Source: Faucicola sp902506225 (GTDB lineage Bacteria > Pseudomonadota > Gammaproteobacteria > Pseudomonadales > Moraxellaceae). Taken from it: 64,000 bases of DNA. The stretch lies in assembly GCA_902506225.1 (NCBI GenBank), contig LR733345.1, forward strand, positions 744,001-808,000, read 5' to 3'. The position numbers and the translations under genes are program-made. The notes under the pieces were generated by a model, which was not told where the DNA came from, made no database searches, and worked only from the letters and a program-made list of their open reading frames with translations. Below are positions 1-8,929 of the stretch, in pieces; position 1 is the stretch's first letter; every line of letters starts with the position of its first letter.

Positions 1-1344
1 CTCGTTGATTAAGTTGATATCGTAATTTGCCAAAATATGCGCGTCGTATTTTAAGTGCTGACCGATTTTGCCGATTTGTGGATTTTGCAAAATCGGTTTT
101 AACTGCGCTAAAACATCGTCGCGGGCAAGTTGTTCAATCCGATTGCCCATCTCATCAACGTGGGCAACAGGTACATAATAGGCTTCATGCGATTGCAGCG
201 CGAACGACAATCCGACCAGCTCGGCATGTTGCCAATTCACATCGGTGGTTTCGGTATCAATGACAAAATGCTTTGATGTGCCAAGGCGCTGGATTAACGT
301 ATCAAAATCGGCTTGGCTGGTGACAGTGTGCCACTGCTTGTTGGCCGTATTTTTGCTATCTTGGCTAGTCTTAATCGTTTCCACCACAGCATTTTGAGCA
401 GACTCAGCGGCTTTAAAATTGCCGTTATTGGACGGGTGAAACGGATGATTGAGCGACGCTATTTCACTTTTAAACTCCAGTTCGGTAAAAATTGCGCGTT
501 TTTCTGCTATGTTAAAACTTGGGTCAGTCGGTAGTCGCAACGTCTCCCAGTCAGGCACGATATCAAGGTCGGTGATAATGGTCGCCAAGCGTTTATCCAG
601 CGCAATGCTGTCGGTGCTTTGCAAAAAGGTTTGTTGTTGCTTGCCTTTTAACTGGTCGACATTGGCAAGGATATTGTCAATGCTGTCGTATTGCTCAAGC
701 AGTTTTTGCGCGGTTTTTGCGCCGATGCCTGCGACACCTTTGATACCATCCGACGCGTCGCCCATGAGGGTGAGATAGTCGATGATTTGACGGGGCTCGA
801 CGCCAAATTTTTCTTTCACCCCTGCGATGTCATAGCGTTTGTCATCAAAGCTGTTTTCCACGATGACGCAGGGATTGACCAATTGGCACATGTCTTTGTC
901 GCCTGTGGAGATGATGACATGATGACCTTCTAAGCAAGCACGGTGGGCGAGTGTGCCGATGATGTCGTCAGCTTCTACGCCTTCAATGGCGAGGAGCGGT
1001 ATGCCCATCGCTTGTATCATTTTGTGAATGTAAGGGATTTGCTCGGCAAGTTCGGCGGGCATTTCTGGGCGGTCGCCTTTATAAATGGGGGAAAGCTTGT
1101 GGCGAAAGGTGGGCGCTTTGGTATCAAACGCCACCGCCATGTGCGTCGGGCGGTATTTTTCCATCAGTTTTTTGAGGGCGTTGAGCGTGCCGCGGATGGA
1201 GTTGGTGTGCAAGCCTTGGGTGGTTTGCATGGTGACAGGCAAGGCGTGAAAATTGCGGAACATATAATACGAGCCGTCCACCAAGATAAACGGCGGCTTG
1301 TCGGTGTTGATGTGATCGGTATCAAGTAAGGCAGTTGCAGTCAT
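1..1344 (-). CDS. polA: DNA polymerase I, N-terminal part (cut by window edge)
   Basis: This is the first 448 codons of DNA polymerase I, read leftwards off the window; the polymerase domain lies outside. DNA polymerase I fills gaps after Okazaki-fragment primer removal and during excision repair. The 5'-nuclease domain is visible (FILVDGSYYMFRNFHALP near residue 18, MAVAFDTKAPTFRHK, ADDIIGTLA, the helix-hairpin-helix region GVAGIGAKTAQKLL near 210). From about residue 335 the 3'-5' exonuclease domain begins with FVIDTETTDV, which keeps the acidic DxE residues expected of an active proofreading site. The ATG at 1344 starts MTATALLDTDHINTDKPP. The frame is open to base 1, so only the gene's truncation by the window is seen, not a defect. 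Confidence 0.95.
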   Translation of the reverse strand, partial: MTATALLDTDHINTDKPPFILVDGSYYMFRNFHALPVTMQTTQGLHTNSIRGTLNALKKLMEKYRPTHMAVAFDTKAPTFRHKLSPIYKGDRPEMPAELAEQIPYIHKMIQAMGIPLLAIEGVEADDIIGTLAHRACLEGHHVIISTGDKDMCQLVNPCVIVENSFDDKRYDIAGVKEKFGVEPRQIIDYLTLMGDASDGIKGVAGIGAKTAQKLLEQYDSIDNILANVDQLKGKQQQTFLQSTDSIALDKRLATIITDLDIVPDWETLRLPTDPSFNIAEKRAIFTELEFKSEIASLNHPFHPSNNGNFKAAESAQNAVVETIKTSQDSKNTANKQWHTVTSQADFDTLIQRLGTSKHFVIDTETTDVNWQHAELVGLSFALQSHEAYYVPVAHVDEMGNRIEQLARDDVLAQLKPILQNPQIGKIGQHLKYDAHILANYDINLINE

Positions 1345-1686
1345 AGGATTACTTATCTTTATGTTGTTAAAATATAGGCTAATATCGAAATATAAGACAG
1401 TGTCAAAATACAGGAAAAAATTTTATATTATCCGCGTATTATACTGGCTTTTTGCGGCTAATCGTTAAGCATTTCAAACTCATCGATTGGCAGAAGGTGG
1501 ATAGATTTTGGCGGATGCAAATCAGGTATGTGCTAAACAAGTGCGAAGTTTGGCGGGTCGTGATAGCGACAACTTTGCAAAAATTCCACCAATAGCCGAT
1601 AGCCAATGTGCTACAATTTTTTAGCAATTTTAGGCGTTTTGCCAATTTTTAGGCACAACCAATTTTTAAGCAAAAAAGGGAACTTT
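1345..1686. other. Divergent spacer between polA and the thioesterase gene
   Basis: This 342-base spacer carries both divergent promoters by position. I see no convincing gene in it: a 68-codon minus-strand frame at 1439-1645 has no ribosome binding site or recognisable composition. The right end (1625-1676) is a decayed tandem repeat described separately. Confidence 0.5.
1625..1676. repeat. Degenerate ~17-bp tandem repeat before the thioesterase gene
   Basis: Three imperfect units begin CAATTTT(T)A at 1625, 1643 and 1660 (18, 17 and 17 bases). The last unit runs into the Shine-Dalgarno sequence AAGGGA of the gene starting at 1687. It belongs to a family of gene-boundary tandem repeats seen across this window. 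Confidence 0.6.
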
Positions 1687-2502
1687 ATGGGCAATACCTA
1701 TTACACACTGCTTGACCGCACCATGACCGATGATATCACCACATCAAACTACCGCTGCAATATCCACTGCCAAGGCGCATGGAATGACAACGAACAACAC
1801 ATGGCGGCAGCGACAGGGCTATTGGCTTACGAGCTTGAACAATTCAAACCGCGCAGTGATATGCGTATCGGGCGCATCAGTCTGGATATTTTTGGGCTGA
1901 TTCATTTTGGCGATGTTAGCGTGACTACCCACATTATCCGCCCCGGTCGCACTATCGAACTGGTCGAAACCACCATGGCAGCCAATGGCAAAACTTGTAT
2001 CGTTGCCCGCGCTTGGCGTATGCAAACTAGCGACACATCAGAGATTGCTGGGCTTGAAGATGAGCGAATCGGTCATCCAGAAAGCTACCCGAACTGGGAC
2101 GGCATGAAGCATTGGGGCGGTGGCTATATCGACAGTATTTATCTCAAAGCCGACCCCGACAACCGCCAAGGCGACGGCATCGTGTGGATCAATACCGATA
2201 TCGACATGGTCGAAGAAAACGGTCAAGTACAGCCCACATCCGACTTTGTGCATTTGATGGGCATGGTCGATACCGCCAATGGCGTGGTACCACGTATTCA
2301 CCAACCCAATACCATTGAATGGTTTTTCCCCAATTTAGATTTGCAAATCCATCTACATCGTATGCCTGTTGGGCGTTGGCTGGGACTTGAGACCGTGCAA
2401 CAATTTGGGGGCGATGGCGTGGGTCTGACCAGTAGCGTGCTACATGACGCACACGGCGTATTTGGTCGTAGCGAGCAAATATTAACCATTCGAAAAGCCT
2501 AA
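1687..2502 (+). CDS. Thioesterase-family (hotdog-fold) protein
   Basis: A 271-residue protein that I read as an acyl-CoA thioesterase of the TesB-like double-hotdog group (4HBT_3-like). The first hotdog repeat covers the N-terminal half (NIHCQGAWNDNEQHMAAATG, then IGRISLDIFGLIHFGDVSVT and RTIELVETTMAANGKTCIVARAW); the second half ends with LGLETVQQFGGDGVGLTSS and LHDAHGVFGRSEQILTIRK, the typical end of such proteins where the Asp/Gln/Thr catalytic residues lie. The longer open frame begins at 1606, but the ATG at 1687 is chosen because AAGGGA sits 7 bases upstream. The next gene follows after 22 bases on the same strand, so the two may be co-transcribed. The substrate is unknown. Confidence 0.75.
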   Translation: MGNTYYTLLDRTMTDDITTSNYRCNIHCQGAWNDNEQHMAAATGLLAYELEQFKPRSDMRIGRISLDIFGLIHFGDVSVTTHIIRPGRTIELVETTMAANGKTCIVARAWRMQTSDTSEIAGLEDERIGHPESYPNWDGMKHWGGGYIDSIYLKADPDNRQGDGIVWINTDIDMVEENGQVQPTSDFVHLMGMVDTANGVVPRIHQPNTIEWFFPNLDLQIHLHRMPVGRWLGLETVQQFGGDGVGLTSSVLHDAHGVFGRSEQILTIRKA

Positions 2503-2524
2503 AAAACTATCAGGAGCAGCAATC

Positions 2525-3178
2525 ATGGAAGATAACAACACGCTAACTGAACACTCGGTCAACGACGCCGAATTTTGGCAAAAACGCTATGACGATGGCT
2601 ACACTGGATGGGACATCGGTAAAATTTCGCCACCCCTGCAAGCCTATATCGAGCATTTACTCGACAACGGCGTGAGCAAATCGGTACAGATTTTAATCCC
2701 TGGGGCGGGCAACGCCTACGAAGCAGGCTATCTTCATGAACAAGGTTTTAGCCATGTTTATGTGGTGGATTTTGCCAAGCTGCCTTTGGATAATTTTGCC
2801 AAGCGCTATCCCAGCTTTCCCAAAGCGCACCTGCTACAAGCGGATTTTTTTAGCTTAGACCCGGCGCAGTATCAGTTTGATTATATTATTGAGCAGACGT
2901 TTTTTTGCGCGATTGACCCTAGTAGACGCAGCGATTATGCCAAGCAAATGCAAGAGCTCCTCAAACCCACGGGTAAATTGGTGGGCTTGTTGCTCGATAA
3001 GCATTTTGAAAGCAATCCACCGTTTGGTGGCGATAAGCAAGAATATGAAACATTATTTCAACAGTTTTTCACCATTGATACACTGGCGCCTTGCTATAAT
3101 TCAATTAAGCCCAGACAGGGTAGCGAATTATTTTTTATCCTGAGCCAAAAGAAGGTAGAAAACGCAAGTGTCCTCTAA
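2525..3178 (+). CDS. TPMT-family SAM-dependent methyltransferase
   Basis: A 217-residue class I methyltransferase of the thiopurine S-methyltransferase-like family. Seen: the N-terminal motif FWQKRYDDGYTGWDIGKISP, the SAM-binding glycine loop ILIPGAGNAYEAGYLHEQGF (about residues 55-75), an acidic residue after the next strand (VYVVDFAKLPLDNF) and the later DYIIEQTFFCAIDPSRR block. Bacterial members methylate small thiols, selenium or tellurium species, or other soft nucleophiles; the substrate here cannot be told. The start has the ribosome site AGGAG nine bases before the ATG. It lies 22 bases behind the thioesterase gene. The closest well-known relatives are small cytosolic enzymes of about this length. 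Confidence 0.8.
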   Translation: MEDNNTLTEHSVNDAEFWQKRYDDGYTGWDIGKISPPLQAYIEHLLDNGVSKSVQILIPGAGNAYEAGYLHEQGFSHVYVVDFAKLPLDNFAKRYPSFPKAHLLQADFFSLDPAQYQFDYIIEQTFFCAIDPSRRSDYAKQMQELLKPTGKLVGLLLDKHFESNPPFGGDKQEYETLFQQFFTIDTLAPCYNSIKPRQGSELFFILSQKKVENASVL

Positions 3179-3279
3179 GGTTTATACTACTAATCGTTAA
3201 ACCACTAATTTTTCAATTGCTAATCGTTACCCTAGCATTTTTTTGACGATACACACTGATACACATTAAGGCAATCAAA

Positions 3280-3645
3280 ATGATGTTTTTTGAACTTCAT
3301 GAAGGCACGATTGGTTTGGAGGATATGAAGCGTATCGTCCACAGGTTACTTGAGAACAAGGCGGTGTTTAGACAGTTAAGCCCTGAGCTTTACAATGATT
3401 TGGCTTATATCATCACCCCGACGCTCGCGAGCGACCACAATGAAGCCAATATCCGTGCCAAATTTCACGAAGTTGTGCAAAATTTTGTGATTCAAGGCGA
3501 CAGTGGTCAGCCCATGCGGTTTTATCGTGATGAACAATTTAATCGCTTGTACTTTGCTGATGAAGCAGGCTGGAAAGAAGCGCAGGGTTTTGAAGCGCGG
3601 GAAATGGATGCAAGCCTGCTTCAAAAACAATCACCTAAGCTTTAA
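3280..3645 (+). CDS. Conserved-looking hypothetical protein, 121 aa
   Basis: I do not recognise this family. The protein is soluble and mixed in charge, with no signal peptide or membrane segment. It opens MMFFELHEGTIGLEDMKRI and has a predicted alpha/beta pattern (LLENKAVFRQLSPELYNDLAYIITP). An AAGG eight bases upstream supports the ATG at 3280. Codon use is like its neighbours. It is a single gene, ended by a strong terminator at 3684-3729. Its last codons and stop codon form the first unit of a 12-bp tandem repeat (3638-3673). Confidence 0.65.
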   Translation: MMFFELHEGTIGLEDMKRIVHRLLENKAVFRQLSPELYNDLAYIITPTLASDHNEANIRAKFHEVVQNFVIQGDSGQPMRFYRDEQFNRLYFADEAGWKEAQGFEAREMDASLLQKQSPKL

Positions 3646-3673
3646 AATCAGCTTTAAAAAAAGCTGTTAACAA
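3638..3673. repeat. 12-bp tandem repeat over a stop codon
   Basis: Units AGCTTTAAAATC, AGCTTTAAAAAA and AGCTGTTAACAA follow without gaps. The TAA stop of the 121-aa gene lies in the first unit, so the repeat looks like copied gene-end DNA decaying downstream. Confidence 0.6.
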
Positions 3674-3683
3674 GAGGTTAGCA

Positions 3684-3729
3684 AAAGGACGGGTAAAGTG
3701 CCAAAACACTTTCACATCCGTCCTTTTTT
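3684..3729 (+). terminator. Bidirectional rho-independent terminator
   Basis: A 9-bp stem AAAGGACGG / CCGTCCTTT with a run of T follows. It lies between the convergent 121-aa gene and lldD and has A/T tails on both sides, so it can serve both. Confidence 0.8.
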
Positions 3730-3741
3730 TGCTACGGTCAA

Positions 3742-4959
3742 CTAAGTACGCTCTCGCACAATGAAGGGACGAGTCAGTAAGTCTTCATACGTGCCTTTGA
3801 TAAGAATATCTTTGCTCACTTGTTGGATATTGGTATAGCCACCAAATGCCATACTGATGTCCATCTCGTTGTAGATAATCTCAAGCGCGCGGCGCACACC
3901 GTCCTCGCCATACGCCCCCAAGCCATACAAAAATGCCCGACCAATCATGGTAGCTTTTGCCCCAAGGGCAATGGCTTTGAGCGCATCTTGACCTGAGCGC
4001 ACGCCACTGTCTAAGAAAATCTCGCAGCTGGTGGCATGGGTGCCACTTTCTGCTTGTACGGCTTGCACGATATCTGCCAGCATTGAGATACTCGATGCCG
4101 CGCCATCAAGCTGACGTCCGCCGTGATTTGACGCCACTATGGCATCGGCGCCACTGCGTACCGCCATCACAGCATCATCAGGGTCGAGGATGCCTTTGAT
4201 GATAAGCTTGCCACCCCATAAGTCTTTGATCCATGCCACATCATCCCAGCTTAGCGTCGGGTCAAACTGCTGCGACGTCCAAGCACCCAGCGATGACATG
4301 TTTTCCACGCCTTTGACATGTCCGACGATATTGCCAAAGGTATGGCGTCTGGTGCCGAGCATATGCAAGCACCATTCAGGCTTGGTCATAAGGTTTAATA
4401 GGTTGGTGATAGTAGGCTTGGGTGGGGCAGACAAGCCATTTTTAATGTCTTTGTGTCGTTGTCCCAGCACTTGTAAATCTGCGGTCAAAATCAATGCCGA
4501 GCAATGGGCTGCTTTGGCACGGGCGATAAGGTTTTTCATAAATTCACGGTCGCGCATCACATACAACTGAAACCAAAAAGGCGCCATGGTATGGGTGGCG
4601 ACATCTTCAATCGAGCAGATACTCATGGTGGATAGCGAGAAAGGGATACCAAATTTTTCTGCTGCCTGCGCCGCATGAATCTCGCCATCTGCCCACATCA
4701 TTCCGGTAAATCCTGTGGGCGCAATGGCCACCGGCATGCTGACGGGTTGATCAATCATAGTGGTGGCTAAGCTACGTCCATCCATGTTGCGGAGTACTTT
4801 TTGGCGTAATTTAATACGGTCAAAATCGGTTTCATTGTTGTAATAGGTCGTCTGCGTCCACGACCCAGAGTCTACATAATCATAAAACATACGCGGCACT
4901 TTACGCTCTGCCACGCGGCGTAAGTCTTCGATATGCGTCATTTTGGATAAGTCTTTCAT
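3742..4959 (-). CDS. lldD: FMN-dependent L-lactate dehydrogenase / alpha-hydroxy acid dehydrogenase
   Basis: A 405-residue flavoprotein that oxidises L-lactate (or a related 2-hydroxy acid) to the keto acid and passes electrons to the respiratory chain at the inner membrane. Seen: the N-terminal FYDYVDSGSWTQTTY block, the PVAIAPTGFTGMMWADGE substrate/flavin segment, FWFQLYVM, the catalytic and FMN-binding block IVASNHGGRQLDGA near residues 274-287 (catalytic His and substrate Arg), and the phosphate-binding IFLDSGVRSGQDALKA and AKATMIGRAFLYGL. Length is normal. The ATG has AAAGGA upstream. The ribosome site lies inside a perfect 12-bp palindrome at 4967-4978, a possible regulator site. No lactate permease or LldR-type regulator adjoins, so substrate specificity within the family is not certain. 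Confidence 0.88.
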   Translation of the reverse strand: MKDLSKMTHIEDLRRVAERKVPRMFYDYVDSGSWTQTTYYNNETDFDRIKLRQKVLRNMDGRSLATTMIDQPVSMPVAIAPTGFTGMMWADGEIHAAQAAEKFGIPFSLSTMSICSIEDVATHTMAPFWFQLYVMRDREFMKNLIARAKAAHCSALILTADLQVLGQRHKDIKNGLSAPPKPTITNLLNLMTKPEWCLHMLGTRRHTFGNIVGHVKGVENMSSLGAWTSQQFDPTLSWDDVAWIKDLWGGKLIIKGILDPDDAVMAVRSGADAIVASNHGGRQLDGAASSISMLADIVQAVQAESGTHATSCEIFLDSGVRSGQDALKAIALGAKATMIGRAFLYGLGAYGEDGVRRALEIIYNEMDISMAFGGYTNIQQVSKDILIKGTYEDLLTRPFIVRERT

Positions 4960-4966
4960 GGTGGGT

Positions 4967-4978
4967 CCTTTGCAAAGG
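4967..4978. promoter_or_regulatory. Perfect 12-bp palindrome over the lldD ribosome binding site
   Basis: CCTTTGCAAAGG reads the same on both strands and includes the AAAGG used by lldD on the minus strand. It may be a protein-binding site or chance; there is no known consensus that I can match. Confidence 0.3.
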
Positions 4979-5147
4979 GGCTAGCTACGCTTTTGAAATA
5001 ATACGCATAAGGGTTATTAGGTTGCCATTTATTAAGTTGCGATGCGAACAATGGGCAATAAGCGTTAGGGAGTTGATTATAAAAAAAATTTGCCAAGACA
5101 TAATGAATTAAAGTTTTAATATTATGCCAATAATCTATATGGGCTTT

Positions 5148-5435
5148 TCAGCTTAACGCCATAATATCCATGATGGAAAAAGGATAATATAACGTCTTGT
5201 TAGCGGTGACTAGCACGGGTATTTTATCAGCAAATTTCAGCATCTCTTGTTCTGGTAACTCGGCAATATCAATCGACTGCCAGCGTATATCGGCAACGGC
5301 TTGTGCTTGCAGCAATAAGCTTTCAGCGATTTCACACAGATGACAGCCCACTGTGCCATATAATCGCCAAGTAGTTGGGTCAGCCATAATGTGATCGTGC
5401 GGATTTGTGATGTTTTGGGCATCGAGGTCGGACAT
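5148..5435 (-). CDS. Glutaredoxin-like protein (DUF836 type)
   Basis: A small thioredoxin-fold protein of 95 residues. The redox motif is CHLC, in WRLYGTVGCHLCEIAESLLLQA, followed by the cis-Pro segment KIPVLVTANKTLYYPFS. Such proteins are thought to act in thiol-disulphide exchange; the partner is unknown. The open frame begins 15 bases further out, at 5450, but the ATG at 5435 is preferred because AAGG lies six bases before it; a start at 5387 (MADPTTWRLYG) is also possible and would suit the family better. It is divergent from mtgA with about 90 bases between. Confidence 0.7.
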   Translation of the reverse strand: MSDLDAQNITNPHDHIMADPTTWRLYGTVGCHLCEIAESLLLQAQAVADIRWQSIDIAELPEQEMLKFADKIPVLVTANKTLYYPFSIMDIMALS

Positions 5436-5528
5436 ATTCTGCCTTAGCATATAGCCAAAAATGCCATAATACGTTATATTTTTAGCTTAAGCCATCGCTG
5501 CTTTTGTCCCCGCCGCTAGGAATACACC

Positions 5529-6290
5529 GTGACCAAACCCGCTACCAAAATGTCGTTAAAGCCCAAACCTGTCAACACAGCTTTACCACCTACCAACCGC
5601 GGTATCGGTGTTGGCGGCTGGTTTAAGCGTATTTTGCTCATAGTTATTGCCTGTTTTGTTGCGTTTCATGTAATAGTTGCAGCCTTATTGGTTGTCTGGA
5701 AAACCCAGCCTATCAATAACAGCATGTTCATGATACTGTATCGCTTGGGCAATTTTGCCCCTGTCAGTCAGACCTGGGTAGATGATAATCAAATTTCGGT
5801 GAATGTAAAACGGGCAGCGATTGCCAGCGAAGATGCTAACTTTGTCAATCATGCTGGCTTTGATGTGCAAGGCATTGAGAATGCGATTAAGAAAAATGAA
5901 AAAGCGGGCGCTATCAGCGCGGGCGGCTCAACCATTAGCCAACAGCTTGCCAAGAATTTATTTTTATACCCCAATCGCTCGTATTTTCGCAAAGGCGAAG
6001 AAGCGTTAATTACCTTGATGATTGAAAATATGTGGACCAAAGAGCGGATTTTGCTTGCTTATCTCAATGTCGCAGAGTTTGGTAAAGGCGTGTATGGCAT
6101 TGAAGCAGCCGCTCAGCACTACTACCATAAGTCGGCAGCGCATTTGACCAAGCGACAAGCCGCATCTTTGATTGCCATGTTACCTAATCCCAAATATTTT
6201 GAAGACAACCGAAACGACCGCCGTCTGCTTAACAAAACCCAAATCATTCTACGGCGCATGGGTGCGGCAGATTTGCCCGACACGGAATAG
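5529..6290 (+). CDS. mtgA: Monofunctional peptidoglycan glycosyltransferase
   Basis: A 253-residue family GT51 enzyme that polymerises lipid II into glycan strands at the periplasmic face of the inner membrane. It has a basic N-terminus, one membrane helix (about residues 35-58, ILLIVIACFVAFHVIVAALL) and the GT51 domain: the catalytic Glu motif AIASEDANFVNHAGFD (Glu near residue 98), GGSTISQQLAKN, the KGEEALITLMIE block, and ERILLAYLNVAEFGKGVYGIEAAA. The start is GTG, supported by AGGA seven bases upstream. No transpeptidase domain is present, as usual for MtgA. ppk1 follows 87 bases on, separated by a decayed repeat. Confidence 0.93.
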   Translation: MTKPATKMSLKPKPVNTALPPTNRGIGVGGWFKRILLIVIACFVAFHVIVAALLVVWKTQPINNSMFMILYRLGNFAPVSQTWVDDNQISVNVKRAAIASEDANFVNHAGFDVQGIENAIKKNEKAGAISAGGSTISQQLAKNLFLYPNRSYFRKGEEALITLMIENMWTKERILLAYLNVAEFGKGVYGIEAAAQHYYHKSAAHLTKRQAASLIAMLPNPKYFEDNRNDRRLLNKTQIILRRMGAADLPDTE

Positions 6291-6303
6291 TCAAGAAACT
6301 CAT

Positions 6304-6345
6304 TTATCATTATACGCTTATCATTACATTGTTAACTTTACACTG
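6304..6345. repeat. 14-bp degenerate tandem repeat between mtgA and ppk1
   Basis: Units TTATCATTATACGC, TTATCATTACATTG and TTAACTTTACACTG are joined head to tail. It begins 13 bases after the mtgA stop. Confidence 0.5.
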
Positions 6346-6377
6346 TTAAAAATGCTTGACCATAAAAGGACTGTGCT

Positions 6378-8576
6378 ATGCCAAACACTGCCAAACAAGA
6401 TAAACCCAGCGAAGAGCATGTATCACAAATCAATCCGATACTAGGCTTTAACAGCATTTGCTACCCAAACGTGTTTGAATACCAACCAGACGATAATGAG
6501 CTATATTTTAATCGTGAATTGTCACTGTTACAGTTTCATCAGCGGGTACTCGCCCAAGCTACCAATCCTCGCCACCCACTGCTTGAACGACTGTTTTTCC
6601 TGATCATTTTTTCTTCCAATTTAGATGAATTCTTTGAAATCCGTGTCGCAGGCTTGATGCAAAAAGTACAAATGGGCGATGTGGTGAGCAGTATCGATGG
6701 TATGCGTCCCAGTAAAGTTTTGTCATATATCTCTGAAATCGCCCATCATGCGGTGGATGAGCAATACCGTATTTTAAATGATGAAATTTTGCCTGCACTG
6801 GCGGAGCAAGACATTCGCTACCTAAAACGTGATGAATTGACCCAAGAGCAAGCCGCCTGGGTAAAAAAATACTTTGCCGAACAAGTCGCGCCGGTGCTGA
6901 CGCCAATTAGTATTGACCCTGCGCATCCTTTTCCTAGATTGGTCAATAAAAGCTTGAATTTTATGGTGGGCTTAGAGGGCAAAGATGGCTTTGGTCGCGA
7001 TATTAACATGGCAATTGTCCCTGCACCCCGAAGCTTACCGCGGGTTATTCGCTTACCCAATGAACTGACAGGCGGTAAAGAACATCATATCATGCTCACC
7101 GCAGTGATTCACGGGCATATCGAAGACTTGTTCCCTGGCATGACGGTCACTGGCTGCCACCAATTTCGTTTGACCCGTAACGCCGATTTAGATTTATCCG
7201 ATGATGTCGAAGACTTGGCGAAAGCGTTGGAAGGTGAATTGGAAAACCGCCGATTTGGTGCCAAAGTGCGCTTAGAAGTGACCACCCATTGCCCACAGAC
7301 GATGGTGGATTATCTGCTTGAAGAGTTTGGTTTAAGCCCAGAGCAGCTATACCGTGTCAATGGTCCTGTCAATTTGACCCGTTTGTTGTTTGATTTTAAA
7401 ATCCCAAATTTGCGTTATCAGCCGTTTAATCATGCCATTCCCAAAGCGTTTCGCCGTGATAGCTTGGACAAAAATGAAAATGTGTTCCATGCCATTCGTA
7501 AGCAAGATGTCTTGCTGCATCATCCGTTTCATTCGTTTTCACCTGTGGTCAACATTTTGCGCCAAGCCGCCAATGACCCGCATGTATTAGCCATCAAACA
7601 GACCCTTTATCGCTCAGGGACAAACTCTGAAATTGTCCAAGCGCTGGCGGAAGCTGCGCGTAAAGGCAAAGAAGTCACCGCTGTGATTGAGCTGCGTGCG
7701 CGCTTTGATGAAAAATCCAACATCGAAGTAGCAAACTTTCTGCAGCAGGCTGGGGCAGTGGTGGTGTATGGCATCGTAGGCTACAAGACCCACGCCAAGC
7801 TGATGATGATTGTGCGCCGTGAGGAAGATAAAATCCGCCGCTATGTGCATTTGGGCACGGGTAACTACCATGCGGGCAATGCCAAAGCTTATACCGACTA
7901 TGGTCTATTTACCGCCAATGAAGCAATCACCGAAGATGTGCATAAAATCTTTAACGAACTCACAGGCATGGGCAAACCAGCCAAAGTGCAAAAACTACTG
8001 CATGCCCCCTTCACCTTGCATGACAGACTCATGGGCTTTATCGACAACGAAATTGCCCATGCCAAAGCAGGCAAAGAGGCGCATATCATTATCAAGGTCA
8101 ATGCGATGACCGAAAAACTATTGATTGACAAGCTATATGAAGCATCGCAAGCAGGCGTTAAAGTCAATCTGATTATTCGTTCGATGTGTTGTATTCGTCC
8201 GCAATTACCCGGCGTATCCGACAACATCACCGTGCGCTCTATCGTTGGGCGTTTTTTGGAGCATACCCGCGTGTATTATTTTGCCAATGGGCATCAAAAT
8301 CCCAATGCTAATGGCAAACGTACCCACCGTTTATATTGCGCCAGTGCAGACTGGATGGAACGCAATTTGTTTAGCCGTGTTGAAGTGGCTTTCCCCATTG
8401 AAGACCCCATCGTCTTTAAACGCATTATGGAAGATTTGCACAATTATCTCAAAGACAATGTCAATGCATGGGAGCTTGATGCCAAAGGCGCATGGCGAGC
8501 GATTATCCCTGGTGAAGGTGAAGCAGCATTCTCGGCACAAGATTATTTATTGACCAAAATCACCAGAAAAAGCTAA
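6378..8576 (+). CDS. ppk1: Polyphosphate kinase 1
   Basis: A 732-residue enzyme that reversibly makes polyphosphate from the gamma-phosphate of ATP. Domains in order: N-terminal helical domain (YFNRELSLLQFHQRVLAQA), head domain, and two phospholipase-D-like catalytic domains. Seen: the autophosphorylated His in GIVGYKTHAKLMMIVRRE (near residue 470), the second active-site region RYVHLGTGNYHAGNAK, and the AMP/phosphate-binding EARKGKEVTAVIELRARFDE. Length is slightly above the E. coli enzyme, with about 35 extra residues before the conserved start block. AAGGA before the ATG supports the start. No exopolyphosphatase gene (ppx) is adjacent. A strong terminator follows at 8608. Confidence 0.95.
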   Translation: MPNTAKQDKPSEEHVSQINPILGFNSICYPNVFEYQPDDNELYFNRELSLLQFHQRVLAQATNPRHPLLERLFFLIIFSSNLDEFFEIRVAGLMQKVQMGDVVSSIDGMRPSKVLSYISEIAHHAVDEQYRILNDEILPALAEQDIRYLKRDELTQEQAAWVKKYFAEQVAPVLTPISIDPAHPFPRLVNKSLNFMVGLEGKDGFGRDINMAIVPAPRSLPRVIRLPNELTGGKEHHIMLTAVIHGHIEDLFPGMTVTGCHQFRLTRNADLDLSDDVEDLAKALEGELENRRFGAKVRLEVTTHCPQTMVDYLLEEFGLSPEQLYRVNGPVNLTRLLFDFKIPNLRYQPFNHAIPKAFRRDSLDKNENVFHAIRKQDVLLHHPFHSFSPVVNILRQAANDPHVLAIKQTLYRSGTNSEIVQALAEAARKGKEVTAVIELRARFDEKSNIEVANFLQQAGAVVVYGIVGYKTHAKLMMIVRREEDKIRRYVHLGTGNYHAGNAKAYTDYGLFTANEAITEDVHKIFNELTGMGKPAKVQKLLHAPFTLHDRLMGFIDNEIAHAKAGKEAHIIIKVNAMTEKLLIDKLYEASQAGVKVNLIIRSMCCIRPQLPGVSDNITVRSIVGRFLEHTRVYYFANGHQNPNANGKRTHRLYCASADWMERNLFSRVEVAFPIEDPIVFKRIMEDLHNYLKDNVNAWELDAKGAWRAIIPGEGEAAFSAQDYLLTKITRKS

Positions 8577-8607
8577 TGTTGCTAGTCATAGGTTTTGAGT
8601 CAATTAC

Positions 8608-8642
8608 ACCGCCATCTATATATAGAAGATGGCGGTTTTTTT
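8608..8642 (+). terminator. ppk1 terminator
   Basis: A perfect stem ACCGCCATCT / AGATGGCGGT with an 8-9 base AT loop and a T7 tail. Confidence 0.85.
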
Positions 8643-8929
8643 GATGAGTGCTGCGCTGACATAAACCCAATGTCCGAAATTTACCGAATAGTAATAAATC
8701 CGCCAAAATTTCACACAGCTAAACACTTATCACATAGTGATAACAGCTTGTTACGCGAACACTTATCACAAACTAGCTTTATTTGCTACTATCAAACTTA
8801 TAAAAGCAAAAGTATGAAAGCGATTGAATTGGCTATTTTTTTACATAAATTTAATCGCGCTCTATTTAAAAGTCTTTGATTAAAACCTTAGACTTGAATT
8901 GATACTAAAAAATCATAAGGAAAATTACC
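8643..8929. other. Promoter region of the small hydrophilic protein genes
   Basis: Together with the terminator this makes a 353-base gap. It has no credible gene. It is AT-rich and carries a palindrome at 8727-8743 and a second half-site near 8762, so it probably holds the control region for the three small genes that follow. Confidence 0.45.
8727..8743. promoter_or_regulatory. Palindrome, possible operator
   Basis: TTATCAC-ATA-GTGATAA is a perfect 7+3+7 dyad. The flanking word AACACTTATCACA recurs about 35 bases downstream in the same orientation, giving a whole site plus a half site ahead of the gene at 8930. The cognate regulator is unknown. Confidence 0.4.

Noticed and set aside
449..1329. 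Plus-strand open frames over the left end
   Set aside because: They lie opposite polA, whose minus-strand frame shows clear DNA polymerase I motifs, and have no ribosome sites or family patterns.
8595..8879. A 94-codon plus-strand frame after ppk1
   Set aside because: It starts before and runs through the ppk1 terminator hairpin and lacks a ribosome site and coding-like composition.
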